This document shows positions 54,317 through 62,808 of a stretch of 64,000 bases of DNA, one piece after another. The translations under genes and the position numbers were made by a program. Where the stretch lies: assembly GCF_001544695.2 (NCBI RefSeq), contig NZ_FCOM02000042.1, positions 1-64,000 on the forward strand. The letters are read 5' to 3'. Source of the stretch: Caballeronia arvi (GTDB lineage: Bacteria; Pseudomonadota; Gammaproteobacteria; Burkholderiales; Burkholderiaceae). Positions within the stretch are counted from its first letter, which is position 1, and each line of letters begins with the position of its first letter. Under the pieces are notes generated by a model. The model was given only the letters and a program-made list of their open reading frames with translations, had not been told where the DNA came from and made no database searches.

Positions 54317-55678
54317 ATGAACATCGTGATTCTGGCTGCCGGCATGGGCAAGCGCATGCGCTCCGCCCTGCCGAAAGTACTTCATCCACTGGCGGGCAGG
54401 CCGTTGCTCGCGCACGTCATTGATACCGCGCGGACGCTGTCGCCGACGCGGCTTGTCGTCGTCGTCGGGCATGGCGCGGACAAGGTCCGCGAGATGGTCG
54501 GCGCGCCGGACGTGCAGTTCGCGCTGCAGGACAAGCAGCTCGGCACGGGCCACGCCGTGCAGCAGGCGCTGCCGCTTCTCGATCCATCGGTTCCCACGCT
54601 CGTGCTGTACGGCGACGTGCCGCTCACGCGCGCGAGCTCGCTGAAACGCCTGATCGACGCCGCGGGCGCAGAGCGTTACGGCGTGCTGACGGTGACGGTG
54701 GATGATCCGGCCGGCTACGGGCGCATCGTGCGCGACGCCGCGGGGAAGGTGAAGAAGATCGTCGAGCAGAAGGACGCGAGCGAGGAAGAACGGCGCATCG
54801 CGGAAATCAACACCGGCATCGTGATCACGCCGACGCGCACGCTCGAAACGTGGCTCGCGTCGCTGAAGAACGACAACGCGCAAGGCGAGTTCTATCTGAC
54901 CGACGTGGTCGAGCGCGCCATCGATTCGGGCGTCGAAGTCGTCACCGCGCAGCCGGACGCCGAATGGGAAACGCTCGGCGTGAACAGCAAGATCCAGCTC
55001 GCGGAACTGGAGCGCATCCATCAACGCAACGTTGCGAACGCGCTGCTCGAAGCGGGCGTCACGCTGATGGACCCGGCGCGTATCGACGTGCGCGGCACGC
55101 TCGAGTGCGGCGCGGACGTGTCGATCGACGTGAACTGCGTGTTCGAAGGGCGCGTGACGCTCGCCGACAACGTGACGGTCGGCCCGAACTGCGTGATCCG
55201 CGACGCCACGATCGGCGCGGGCACGCGGATTGATGCGTACACGCATATCGAAGGTGCATCGGCGGGCGCGAACGTCGTGCTCGGCCCGTATGCGCGGCTG
55301 CGTCCGGGCGCGAAGCTTTCCGATGAAGCGCACGTCGGCAACTTCGTCGAAGTGAAGAACGCGGTGCTCGGACATGGCTCGAAGGCGAACCATCTCACGT
55401 ATATCGGCGATTCGGATATCGGCGCGCGCGTGAACGTGGGCGCGGGCACCATCACCTGCAACTACGACGGCGCGAACAAGCATCGCACGGTGATCGAAGA
55501 TGACGTGTTCATCGGCTCGGATACGCAGCTCGTGGCGCCGGTGCGTGTCGGGCGCGGCGTGACGATCGCGGCGGGCACGACTGTCTGGAAGGATGTCGCG
55601 GAAGGCGAACTGGTGCTCAACGAGAAGAGCCAGGTGAGCAAGGCGGGCTACAAGCGCCCGGTGAAAAAGAAGTCGTAA
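54317..55678 (+). CDS. glmU: Bifunctional GlmU (GlcN-1-P acetyltransferase / GlcNAc-1-P uridyltransferase)
   Basis: The 453-residue enzyme makes UDP-GlcNAc for peptidoglycan and LPS. The N-terminal uridyltransferase domain starts VILAAGMGKRMRSALPKVLH. The C-terminal half is a left-handed beta-helix of hexapeptide repeats with the acetyltransferase motif GTITCNYDGANKH. The ATG at 54317 gives the conserved start. glmS follows after 81 bases. Confidence 0.97.
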   Translation: MNIVILAAGMGKRMRSALPKVLHPLAGRPLLAHVIDTARTLSPTRLVVVVGHGADKVREMVGAPDVQFALQDKQLGTGHAVQQALPLLDPSVPTLVLYGDVPLTRASSLKRLIDAAGAERYGVLTVTVDDPAGYGRIVRDAAGKVKKIVEQKDASEEERRIAEINTGIVITPTRTLETWLASLKNDNAQGEFYLTDVVERAIDSGVEVVTAQPDAEWETLGVNSKIQLAELERIHQRNVANALLEAGVTLMDPARIDVRGTLECGADVSIDVNCVFEGRVTLADNVTVGPNCVIRDATIGAGTRIDAYTHIEGASAGANVVLGPYARLRPGAKLSDEAHVGNFVEVKNAVLGHGSKANHLTYIGDSDIGARVNVGAGTITCNYDGANKHRTVIEDDVFIGSDTQLVAPVRVGRGVTIAAGTTVWKDVAEGELVLNEKSQVSKAGYKRPVKKKS

Positions 55679-55759
55679 GGCTGTCGTGAAGATTCAGCCC
55701 AGCGCGCGCGGCGCTTCGTGCACCGCGCTTTTGAATGCAAGTATCAAAGGATAAAGGCC

Positions 55760-57577
55760 ATGTGCGGAATTGTCGGCGCGGTAGCGCAACGTAACATCGT
55801 CCCGGTGCTGGTCGAAGGTCTGCGCCGCCTCGAGTATCGCGGCTACGACTCGTGCGGCGTGGCCGTTCTGAGCAACGGCGAGCCGCGCCGCGCGCGCAGT
55901 GTCGCGCGCGTGTCCGATCTCGACGCGCAAGTGCGCGATTCGAATCTCGGCGGCATGACGGGCATCGCGCATACGCGCTGGGCGACGCACGGTGCGCCTG
56001 TCACCGACAACGCGCACCCGATCTTCTCGCGCGATACCGTCGCGCTCGTGCATAACGGCATCATCGAGAACTACGAGTCGCTGCGCGAGATGCTCAAGGG
56101 CAAGGGCTATGAGTTCGTGTCGCAGACGGACACCGAAGTCATCGCGCATCTGATCCACAGCATGTATCGCGGCGACCTGTTCCAGACCGTGCGCGAGGCG
56201 GTCAAGCAGTTGCACGGCGCGTATGCGATCGCGGTGATGCATCGCAATCAGCCGCATACGGTGGTGGGCGCGCGTCAGGGCTCGCCGCTCGTCGTCGGTG
56301 TGGGCGAGGGCGAAAACTTCCTCGCATCCGATGCGCTCGCGCTCGCGGGCAGCACCGACCGCTTCGCGTTCCTCGAAGAAGGCGACGTCGTCGAGATCGC
56401 GCTGGACGGCGTGAAGATCGTCGATCGCGAAGGCCTGCCCGCCGAGCGCGAAGTGCGCGTGGTGACGGCATACGGCGGCGCGGTCGAACTCGGACCGTAT
56501 CGCCACTTCATGCAGAAGGAAATCTTCGAGCAGCCGCGCGCGATCACCGACACGATCCCGCAAGCCGATCAGTTCGATCCGAGCCTTTTCGGCGACAACG
56601 CGCACGATGCGTTCGCGAACGTCGACAGCATTCTGATTCTCGCGTGCGGCACGAGCTATTACTCGGGCCTGACGGCGAAGTACTGGCTTGAATCGATCGC
56701 GAAGATTCCGACGCAGGTCGAGATCGCGAGTGAGTATCGCTATCGCGAGTCGGTGCCGAATCCGAAGGCGCTGGTCGTCACGATCTCGCAGTCGGGCGAA
56801 ACCGCCGACACGCTCGCGGCGCTGAAGCACGCGCAATCGCTCCGCCACAAGCACACGCTCGCGGTATGCAACGTCGCGACGAGCGCGATGGTGCGCCAGA
56901 CCGAGTTCGCGTTCCTGACGCATGCGGGCACGGAGATCGGCGTGGCATCAACGAAGGCGTTCACGACGCAGCTCGTCGGCCTGTTCGTGCTCGCGGTGAC
57001 GCTCGCGAAGATGCGCGGACATGTGAATGCGAAGCAGGAAGCCGCGTACTTCACGCAGTTGCGGCACTTGCCGGCTGCGCTGAACAGCGTGCTCGCGCTG
57101 GAGCCGCAGATCATCGCGTGGTCGGAGGAGTTCGCGCGCAAGGAAAACGCGCTGTTCCTCGGCCGCGGCCTGCACTATCCGATCGCGCTCGAAGGCGCGC
57201 TGAAGCTGAAGGAAATTTCGTACATCCACGCCGAGGCGTATCCGGCGGGCGAACTGAAGCACGGCCCGCTCGCGCTCGTGACGGAAGCGATGCCGGTCGT
57301 GACCGTCGCGCCGAACGACACGCTGCTCGAGAAGCTGAAGTCGAACATGCAGGAGGTGCGGGCGCGCGGCGGCGAGCTGTATGTGTTCGCCGATGCGGAT
57401 ACGCGCATCGTCAGCGAAGACGGCATTCATGTGATCCGCATGCCGGAGCACTATGGGGCGCTGTCGCCGATTCTGCATGTCGTGCCGCTGCAGTTGCTTG
57501 CGTATCACACGGCGTGTGCGCGCGGGACGGACGTCGATAAGCCGCGGAATCTGGCGAAGTCGGTGACGGTGGAGTAA
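55760..57577 (+). CDS. glmS: Glutamine-fructose-6-phosphate aminotransferase (isomerizing)
   Basis: GlmS makes glucosamine-6-phosphate from fructose-6-phosphate and glutamine. The 605-residue protein starts with catalytic Cys directly after Met (MCGIVGAVAQRNIVPVLVEG). The N-terminal glutaminase domain has HTRWATHGAP, the two SIS domains have ACGTSYYSGLTAKYW and the ISQSGETADT loop, and the end is DKPRNLAKSVTVE. The last codons of glmS are the TnsD recognition site in Tn7-type elements. A candidate element terminus follows at 57604. Confidence 0.98.
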   Translation: MCGIVGAVAQRNIVPVLVEGLRRLEYRGYDSCGVAVLSNGEPRRARSVARVSDLDAQVRDSNLGGMTGIAHTRWATHGAPVTDNAHPIFSRDTVALVHNGIIENYESLREMLKGKGYEFVSQTDTEVIAHLIHSMYRGDLFQTVREAVKQLHGAYAIAVMHRNQPHTVVGARQGSPLVVGVGEGENFLASDALALAGSTDRFAFLEEGDVVEIALDGVKIVDREGLPAEREVRVVTAYGGAVELGPYRHFMQKEIFEQPRAITDTIPQADQFDPSLFGDNAHDAFANVDSILILACGTSYYSGLTAKYWLESIAKIPTQVEIASEYRYRESVPNPKALVVTISQSGETADTLAALKHAQSLRHKHTLAVCNVATSAMVRQTEFAFLTHAGTEIGVASTKAFTTQLVGLFVLAVTLAKMRGHVNAKQEAAYFTQLRHLPAALNSVLALEPQIIAWSEEFARKENALFLGRGLHYPIALEGALKLKEISYIHAEAYPAGELKHGPLALVTEAMPVVTVAPNDTLLEKLKSNMQEVRARGGELYVFADADTRIVSEDGIHVIRMPEHYGALSPILHVVPLQLLAYHTACARGTDVDKPRNLAKSVTVE

Positions 57578-57603
57578 CTGTTCGCGGCGGGTTTGACGCT
57601 ATA

Positions 57604-57810
57604 TGTCCGCAAAGAATGAAAGCGTCCTTCACCCCTTAGCTAAAAGCGTCCCTCAGGGGGGGTGATTCTGCCAGCAAACCCTTACGGGGCAAGGCTGGGG
57701 ACACTTTCATTCGGTGTGGTGCACTTTGAAGAAAAAGCCCCCTTTTTACCCCCTCCTGATTCCAGAAAAAACCGCCCCCTGCGCCCTTGAGGGACACTAT
57801 TCGTGAGGGG
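57604..57810 (+). mobile_element. Candidate Tn7-like element end at the glmS attachment site
   Basis: TGTCCGC begins 26 bases after the glmS stop, the place where Tn7-type elements insert; CTATA at 57599-57603 would be the 5-bp target duplication. Related repeats follow: GAATGAAAGCGTCC at 57614-57627, GCTAAAAGCGTCCC at 57639-57652, and inverted forms GGGGACACTTTCATTC at 57697-57712 and GAGGGACACTATTCG at 57789-57803. The first two are 24 bp apart. They look like transposase binding sites, but the mixed orientation is unlike canonical Tn7 ends, and no tns gene is in view. Confidence 0.7.
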
Positions 57811-58258
57811 GTGATTTCAAAGCTTCTGGACTAGGGTTGCGCAACTCCGAGGGCGGCGAGCCCTCCAAATTATCGAGAATGCGCCACTCGACTGCCCCAT
57901 CGGGGTAGCCCAGTGGCCATCCCTCTGCGAGCAATTCCAGCTCACTGCGAACACGTTCCAACATCGTTAGGCGAGGGTCGGCGCCATCATTGGGACGTTC
58001 GCGGTCGTTTCGGCCCTCTGCCTCGTCCGGACCTTGCCCCTCCCGCATTGCTTCCACAACACCCCGCGCACACCAAAGCCGGTCGAGCGCCCGCCTGAGC
58101 CGCTCGCGCATCTCATCCTTGAGCCCAAGCTCGCGCGCTACGACCTCGACATCAATCGCCGCATCTGTCAGCAAAATCTCCAAAAGCTCGAACAGCCTTG
58201 ACGTCAGTTCGACCTTCCGAGAATGCTTCGTGTTTTTGATTTCATGAGAGTCGTCCAT
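57797..58258 (-). CDS. Hypothetical protein, first cargo gene after glmS
   Basis: The 153-residue protein is not recognised. It is largely helical and charged. Residues about 17-75 (LTSRLFELLEILLTDAAIDV, then EVVARELGLKDEMRERLRRA) could be a helical adaptor or DNA-binding region. The C-terminal third is Pro/Glu-rich. No signal peptide or membrane helix is seen. Its 3' end runs into the last candidate transposase-binding repeat, which places it tightly against the element terminus. It may form an operon with the two genes upstream of it, across a 382-base gap. Confidence 0.55.
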   Translation of the reverse strand: MDDSHEIKNTKHSRKVELTSRLFELLEILLTDAAIDVEVVARELGLKDEMRERLRRALDRLWCARGVVEAMREGQGPDEAEGRNDRERPNDGADPRLTMLERVRSELELLAEGWPLGYPDGAVEWRILDNLEGSPPSELRNPSPEALKSPPHE

Positions 58259-58640
58259 TCAACCGGTAGAGAGCCGGCTTATACGGTTTGCGATGCACCG
58301 GCCGGACGGCATCGCGTTCCATGCGCAACGACAATTGCGGAGTTGGGCGCCGTCGAACGTTTAAACCCAACACAAGCTGGCTAAGAAACGCGCGGCGCCA
58401 ACGGAGCGAACGGTGGTGCGCAGTAATCAGCCGGGCATAATGAAGTCCGTGGCGGCGCCGCTGCCGGCGTCGGCCGCTACCGAATGCCGCGTTCCGACGT
58501 TTGTTGGCAACGTTGACGCGAACGGCGTGCCACCGGTTGAAGCAGAAATTGCTGGTGTCGTGAAGGTACGAGTCGACGCGCTGCTCGCAGACCACGCCGC
58601 AAAGCGGAGCTACGAGTGGAACGCACGCAAGCGTTGTAAC
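58259..58640. other. Gap without a supported gene in the island
   Basis: Both strands carry open frames here, but they overlap each other, are Arg-rich or low in conserved pattern, and lack ribosome sites. The stretch could be a decayed insertion or an untranslated spacer. No tRNA, terminator or repeat was recognised. Confidence 0.35.
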
Positions 58641-59366
58641 TTAATCCGACATCCCAACTTCGAGGTCGATGGCGCGCAGCCGGGCGGCAATTTCATTGGC
58701 TTTCTCGGCAATCGTCCGCGCCTCGTCGGCCTTGCCGCTGCCCATTGTCCGGAAGATATCGAGCGTCCCGCTCAGAGTATGGGCATCGACACCGATGGAA
58801 ATCAGCTCCGCGCGCAGCTCGGCATGCGTGCGCTTATTGCTTTTTGTTGGCAATTCCAGGAAGTTCGCCACGCTGGCGGACAGGCCAGCAAGGAACGCGA
58901 ATATGGCGGAGACAAGCGCCAGCCGCGGACTGTCCTTCAATAGCGCGGGAATTACGCCGGCGCTGCCCAGGCTGGCAGCGACGCTGCCCCCGAACGACAC
59001 ATAGCGGATGACGGTCAATCGCTTCAAAATGCGCAGGTTGAGCTGCTCGGTTCGAGCAGGAATAATGCGCAGCGATGCTCTGGCCAATTCAAGCAGACCG
59101 GGAATATTGGCGGGTTGCATGTGCATCGCCTCATCGCCCCCGAGCGCGCCGACCTTAGACTCGAGCGCCGCAATGATGGGATGCCGAGCCGCCAGCCGAG
59201 TCAGTTCCTCTCGGGCGTGCGCGTGCAAGACGTCGAACAAGGCATCCACCACCAACTCTTGGTCGTGTTCGCTCACTGTGTTCCCCCTATGCTGCCGTTC
59301 CATTTGATTTTGCGCTTCGACAACAGACCGCGTCAGTAGTCGTTCTGCCGCTGTTTCATCCACCAC
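58641..59366 (-). CDS. Hypothetical two-helix membrane protein
   Basis: The 241-residue protein is not recognised. It has a helical N-terminal region, then two adjacent hydrophobic segments at about 120-145 (RYVSFGGSVAASLGSAGVIP) and 150-172 (LALVSAIFAFLAGLSASVAN), and a charged helical C-terminus rich in Ala/Glu. The layout, a membrane hairpin between cytoplasmic helical parts, suggests a membrane sensor or effector. It overlaps the preceding gene by 34 bases, and an inner ATG at 59303 would remove the overlap. Coupling to the secreted protein upstream suggests joint action. Confidence 0.6.
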   Translation of the reverse strand: MVDETAAERLLTRSVVEAQNQMERQHRGNTVSEHDQELVVDALFDVLHAHAREELTRLAARHPIIAALESKVGALGGDEAMHMQPANIPGLLELARASLRIIPARTEQLNLRILKRLTVIRYVSFGGSVAASLGSAGVIPALLKDSPRLALVSAIFAFLAGLSASVANFLELPTKSNKRTHAELRAELISIGVDAHTLSGTLDIFRTMGSGKADEARTIAEKANEIAARLRAIDLEVGMSD

Positions 59367-60859
59367 ATTGCCCCCAGCCCAAACAGATTGAACAACACGA
59401 CGCCGAGAAATACAGCAATTGGGCGCCAGGGGGCACCGTCGTTCACCGGCCTGCGTTTTTGCGGCTCGTCCGTCTTCGCCGCTGGAAAGGCGGTCTCGAG
59501 CGCGACGACGGCACCGTGCAGGCCCTTCCGCTCTAGCAGGGCCATTGCAGTCTTCGTCGTCAGAGACCTCGGGCGTGGGGCAAAAGCTTCACGCGAAGAG
59601 ACCTCGACCTCCGTTATGCCGCCGGGCGGGCGTGATTCGCGCTGCGGCGTTTTTCGGGTGACACGCGCTACTTCGCGCGGGCGCTCAGTAGTAATGGGCG
59701 CGTCTTTCGGGCGCGCTTTCGGCGAGATTTTAAGGGTGTGCAACAACCCTTTGATTTCGGCGCCACTGATGTACAAAGGAGAATCTTTCGTCGCCAGCGC
59801 GCTGAGAAATTGTCCTAACTCGGTCTTCCGTGATGCGGTGCCGAGACTCTGCGCTACGTCGGGGTTGTAGACCGTGTTTTTGTAGCCCGATGCGCCGCTG
59901 GCACAAAAACTGGAACAGCCCAAGGTGATTAGCTTATTGCCGTTGAGCGTCGCTGCGGCTTTTAGTTTGGCCATCGAAACGCGCACGTCAGCTTCTTTGC
60001 CGGTGCCGCGCAGCAAATACTCTGCCTCGTCGATGTGTCCGACCACGACGACGGTCTTGTTGCTCACTTTGCCAAACTTTAGCTCACCGCTTTTGTCCAG
60101 AAAATTGTTGATGGGCAAAGCTTTGTCCTGCGTGGCGCGGCTGATTTCTCGAATGCGCCCGCTGTCGCGTCGGCCAAAGGCGGCCACGTACACTACGTCC
60201 CCAGCGCTCATCGAACCTTGCAACATCTGCTCGACCGCGACCAGGTCGTCGATTTGGCTCTCCACGGGAATGCGCAGGCCGGAGCGCATCTCGACCGACA
60301 GCGCACCGTCGGCCTCCTTGGTCAGATAAGCCAGCCGCTTGTCGTTAATGAGCCAGGCCGAACCTTCTGGTACTACCGTCTTAGTTTGAGCAAACAATCG
60401 GCCATCAATTAGGGTGAGCGAGCCATCGACCCCCACGGGCGATTGGGCCAGCCATTCCTCCAAGTCCCTGTTGAAGAGCGTCTGGGCCTGGAAAGCACCG
60501 TTATCCCGCGTGACTACTTGGAAGCTGCCGTCGTCGCGCGGCTCCACATATCGAGTTCGTCGACTGACCGGCGCCAATTTGAACGCCGCCTCCGCGTCGG
60601 TACTGAGCAGTTTGTCATCCAGTTGAATCGGACGTCCGAGCGCCCACAGCTTGAGGGTCCCGGTTTCCGCTTCGCGCTCAAGCAGCCCTTTGCCGTTTGC
60701 AGGAAGCCTTTCCAGTTCCCTAGCGCCGTACCGTGTCTCGGCACTCCCAGCTCCCTTGGAAAGCGCACCCCAATTAAAAGAGGATGCTGTCGGCGCCGCG
60801 CACAGCGCCCACAAGCCGATGATGAGGCTGGCGACAACGGTGCGCACGACGTGTCGCAT
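59333..60859 (-). CDS. Secreted, C-terminally anchored protein with possible caspase-like His/Cys pair
   Basis: The 508-residue protein has a signal peptide (about 1-27), a large extracytoplasmic region, a Pro/Arg/Ser-rich stalk (about 380-435) and one membrane helix at about 481-500. In the middle, strand-like KTVVVVGHIDEAEYL carries H275. Forty residues later strand-like KLITLGCSSFCASG carries C315. This order and spacing recall CHAT/caspase-fold proteases, but no other family motif was recognised, so the assignment is an inference. GGAGG lies 9 bases before the ATG. It is upstream of and overlaps the two-helix membrane protein. Confidence 0.65.
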   Translation of the reverse strand: MRHVVRTVVASLIIGLWALCAAPTASSFNWGALSKGAGSAETRYGARELERLPANGKGLLEREAETGTLKLWALGRPIQLDDKLLSTDAEAAFKLAPVSRRTRYVEPRDDGSFQVVTRDNGAFQAQTLFNRDLEEWLAQSPVGVDGSLTLIDGRLFAQTKTVVPEGSAWLINDKRLAYLTKEADGALSVEMRSGLRIPVESQIDDLVAVEQMLQGSMSAGDVVYVAAFGRRDSGRIREISRATQDKALPINNFLDKSGELKFGKVSNKTVVVVGHIDEAEYLLRGTGKEADVRVSMAKLKAAATLNGNKLITLGCSSFCASGASGYKNTVYNPDVAQSLGTASRKTELGQFLSALATKDSPLYISGAEIKGLLHTLKISPKARPKDAPITTERPREVARVTRKTPQRESRPPGGITEVEVSSREAFAPRPRSLTTKTAMALLERKGLHGAVVALETAFPAAKTDEPQKRRPVNDGAPWRPIAVFLGVVLFNLFGLGAMWWMKQRQNDY

Positions 60860-60876
60860 GGGAAAGCACCTCCGGA

Positions 60877-61092
60877 CTAACGTGGTTTTTTCGCTTTCGA
60901 GGTCACGGTGCGGCTCTTCGCAGTATCCCGCCGGGCCGGTTCCATCAATCGAGGGCCGTCGTTAGGCTCATCGGCAGCTCGGGTAAAGTATGAAACTGTA
61001 TCTCTAGACTTCGCAAGGGAACTACGAGCGCCCTGCTTGCACGAGAAAGTTGCAGTGAGGAAAAGGAGCCGGCGGCGCATGCGGTCGAGCAC
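60877..61092 (-). CDS. Possible small hydrophobic-headed protein
   Basis: A 71-codon frame begins with GTG, with AGGAAG about 5 bases upstream. It has a hydrophobic head MRRRLLFLTATFSC that could be a lipoprotein-type signal, then a basic tail. It ends 17 bases before the next gene in the same orientation. No family is recognised, and overlapping frames exist on both strands, so it may not be real. Confidence 0.25.
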   Translation of the reverse strand: MLDRMRRRLLFLTATFSCKQGARSSLAKSRDTVSYFTRAADEPNDGPRLMEPARRDTAKSRTVTSKAKKPR

Positions 61093-61509
61093 AGTTCTTC
61101 CTCATGACGGAGGTCAACAATAGTCAGCGTGCTCATTTCAATTTACCTATCGCAAAATAGGGTTGCGGTAGAGACCGGGTCTTCGTTCGAGCGGTTTTCC
61201 TTAAGCTCGCTAAGGAGTTGTCGACGAGCGTGAACTGGCTGTCTATTGTTCTGGGTGTGCCGAGCCCCGACATGGAGGTGAGGCATCGCGAGAGCGAGAA
61301 GCGGACATCGCGTGATGGGGGGCCTTTCTCGGCGACGAGTGCAGCACGCCAGACAGCTGGAGACGCTTTTGTTGGCCGCGCGAAGCAATAAAGGTGCTGG
61401 GGGCGGGCAGTCGAAGAACTGAATCTTGACTACGACCCGTGCGACGCGTGCCGTCGTCCAAGTCGTTGGCTTTCAGCTCCTCTCGAGAGGTTTCACCATC
61501 GCGGTGGCG
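61093..61509. other. Gap between the membrane-protein operon and the ParA-type gene
   Basis: No convincing gene is seen in these 417 bases. It should contain the promoter for the leftward operon ending at 57797. No clear promoter boxes were recognised. Short Arg- and Ser-rich frames here are probably chance. Confidence 0.35.
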
Positions 61510-62214
61510 TTACGAGGTCAGCGCGCCTCGCCCCGCCCAACGCCGAAAGTTCTGGATGTCGTAGATGCTTGCACCCTTTCGCGCAAAGCGCCGTTCATCC
61601 GGAAACTCGTCCAACACGCATTCAACGACCTGGAGCATGTCTTCACGGGCCTCCTTGTCGCCTCCAGCGTCGAACACAGACAATCCGGGCCGGTCAAGGC
61701 GCCCGTACGCGGACAGATTCCGAATAAACGCTTCTAGCATCGGGCCGTGCTTGACCAATTGAAGAAGCCAGGAGACGGTTTCTCTCGACAGCCCGACCCG
61801 CGTGAAAACAAACGCAAATCTCTTCTCTAACCGAACGCATTCAGCTGCCGTGCGTATTGCCGGCGGCATTTCGAAGGCTGTGTCGCCGACGGGAATGAGG
61901 ACGAAATCGGCGAGTGAAATCGCCGCTGCCGTCGCGGCGAGGTCATGAGACGGGGTGTCCACAATGACCCACGAGCCGTCACTAATTGCATCGCCAGCAA
62001 GCCATTGCCTTAAGGCTTGAGCGTTGCTCCCATCGAACATCTGAGGGTTTGGGTCCGACCGTTCGGCCCACCATGCGCGTAGAGTTTGTTCCCTACACAA
62101 GTCTGCCAGCACAACTCGTCCGCCTCGTCGAAATCCGAGTCCGACTGAGATTTCGCCTGCAAGTGTCGTGCGACCGGTGCCGCCTTTGCTGTTTGCTATG
62201 ACTAATACCGGCAT
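61510..62214 (-). CDS. ParA/MinD-type ATPase with altered P-loop
   Basis: The 234-residue protein begins VLVIANSKGGTGRTTLAGEI, the deviant Walker A of ParA-type ATPases, but the second lysine (KGGxGK) is Arg: the codon reads CGC. The signature lysine K9 is kept. Walker A' VVLADLC and the switch II region SWVIVDTPSHD follow. The ATG at 62214 has GGGAG 8 bases upstream. No parB or parS-like neighbour is seen. It could belong to element maintenance or to a cargo system. Loss of the P-loop Lys usually weakens ATP hydrolysis. Confidence 0.85.
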   Translation of the reverse strand: MPVLVIANSKGGTGRTTLAGEISVGLGFRRGGRVVLADLCREQTLRAWWAERSDPNPQMFDGSNAQALRQWLAGDAISDGSWVIVDTPSHDLAATAAAISLADFVLIPVGDTAFEMPPAIRTAAECVRLEKRFAFVFTRVGLSRETVSWLLQLVKHGPMLEAFIRNLSAYGRLDRPGLSVFDAGGDKEAREDMLQVVECVLDEFPDERRFARKGASIYDIQNFRRWAGRGALTS

Positions 62215-62440
62215 GGCAGCGTCTCCCGTGTGAGCTACACGCCCACTCAGTATGCCGCGCTGCTTGCAGGCAGACAACAGAACAGCGCAAGCGCATGACT
62301 TGAGTGGCCATCCTTCGTAGGAGCATCTCCAAGCCAGGCGCAGGCGGGGCCAAACCGACTCAACCCGCGTCAAATTTCGGCTGAGACGGAAGACGTCTCA
62401 TTCGAAAACTAGACTGTCGTCGGGCTTCCAGGGGCGACAC

Positions 62441-62713
62441 CTATCGCTCAGAGAGAGCTTCGAGCATCGACACGGTGCGCTTCGCGGTCTCGAGTGCGCC
62501 CTTCAAACCGTTCTCAGCGTGGTCATGCTCGCTCACGGTTTCTGCTAAACGGGCTAGGCAGTAGTTGATTAGCCGTGTTGGCGCGCCGAGCTGTTCCGTT
62601 TCGTAACGGGAGAGCGCGGATTTGCTCACGCCGGTCGCGGCAGCGAAGTCTGCCTGAGTACTCGAACCGCGGGTCCATTTAAGGAGCTCACCTTGACTGC
62701 GAGGAGGAAACAT
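62441..62713 (-). CDS. XRE-family transcriptional regulator
   Basis: The 90-residue protein has a helix-turn-helix at about 7-45 (ELLKWTRGSSTQADFAAATG then VSKSALSRYETEQLG) and a C-terminal helix for dimerisation. It is divergent from the AAA ATPase gene across 95 bases that contain a three-half-site palindromic operator. It most likely represses both promoters. No ribosome site precedes its ATG, so translation may be weak or leaderless. Confidence 0.88.
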   Translation of the reverse strand: MFPPRSQGELLKWTRGSSTQADFAAATGVSKSALSRYETEQLGAPTRLINYCLARLAETVSEHDHAENGLKGALETAKRTVSMLEALSER

Positions 62714-62730
62714 AAGTTCGAATGCTGTAG

Positions 62731-62757
62731 TAGCAACATAGTTGCTATAATAGCAAC
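62731..62757. promoter_or_regulatory. Three-half-site operator between XRE and AAA ATPase genes
   Basis: TAGCAAC, GTTGCTA and TAGCAAC occur at 62731-62737, 62741-62747 and 62751-62757, each 3 bases apart, making two overlapping 17-bp perfect palindromes. TATAAT at 62746-62751 is embedded in it and is the likely -10 for the AAA gene. Bound repressor would therefore block transcription directly. Confidence 0.85.
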
Positions 62758-62808
62758 TTCTAAGTCATCGGAAGTCTATACTTCGAGACAAGACTTTTTG
62801 AGGTTCAA

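Noticed and set aside
58242..58943. Open frames on both strands around 58242-58943
   Set aside because: They overlap each other and the two-helix membrane protein gene, lack ribosome sites and show no family pattern. They could be remnants but cannot be supported.
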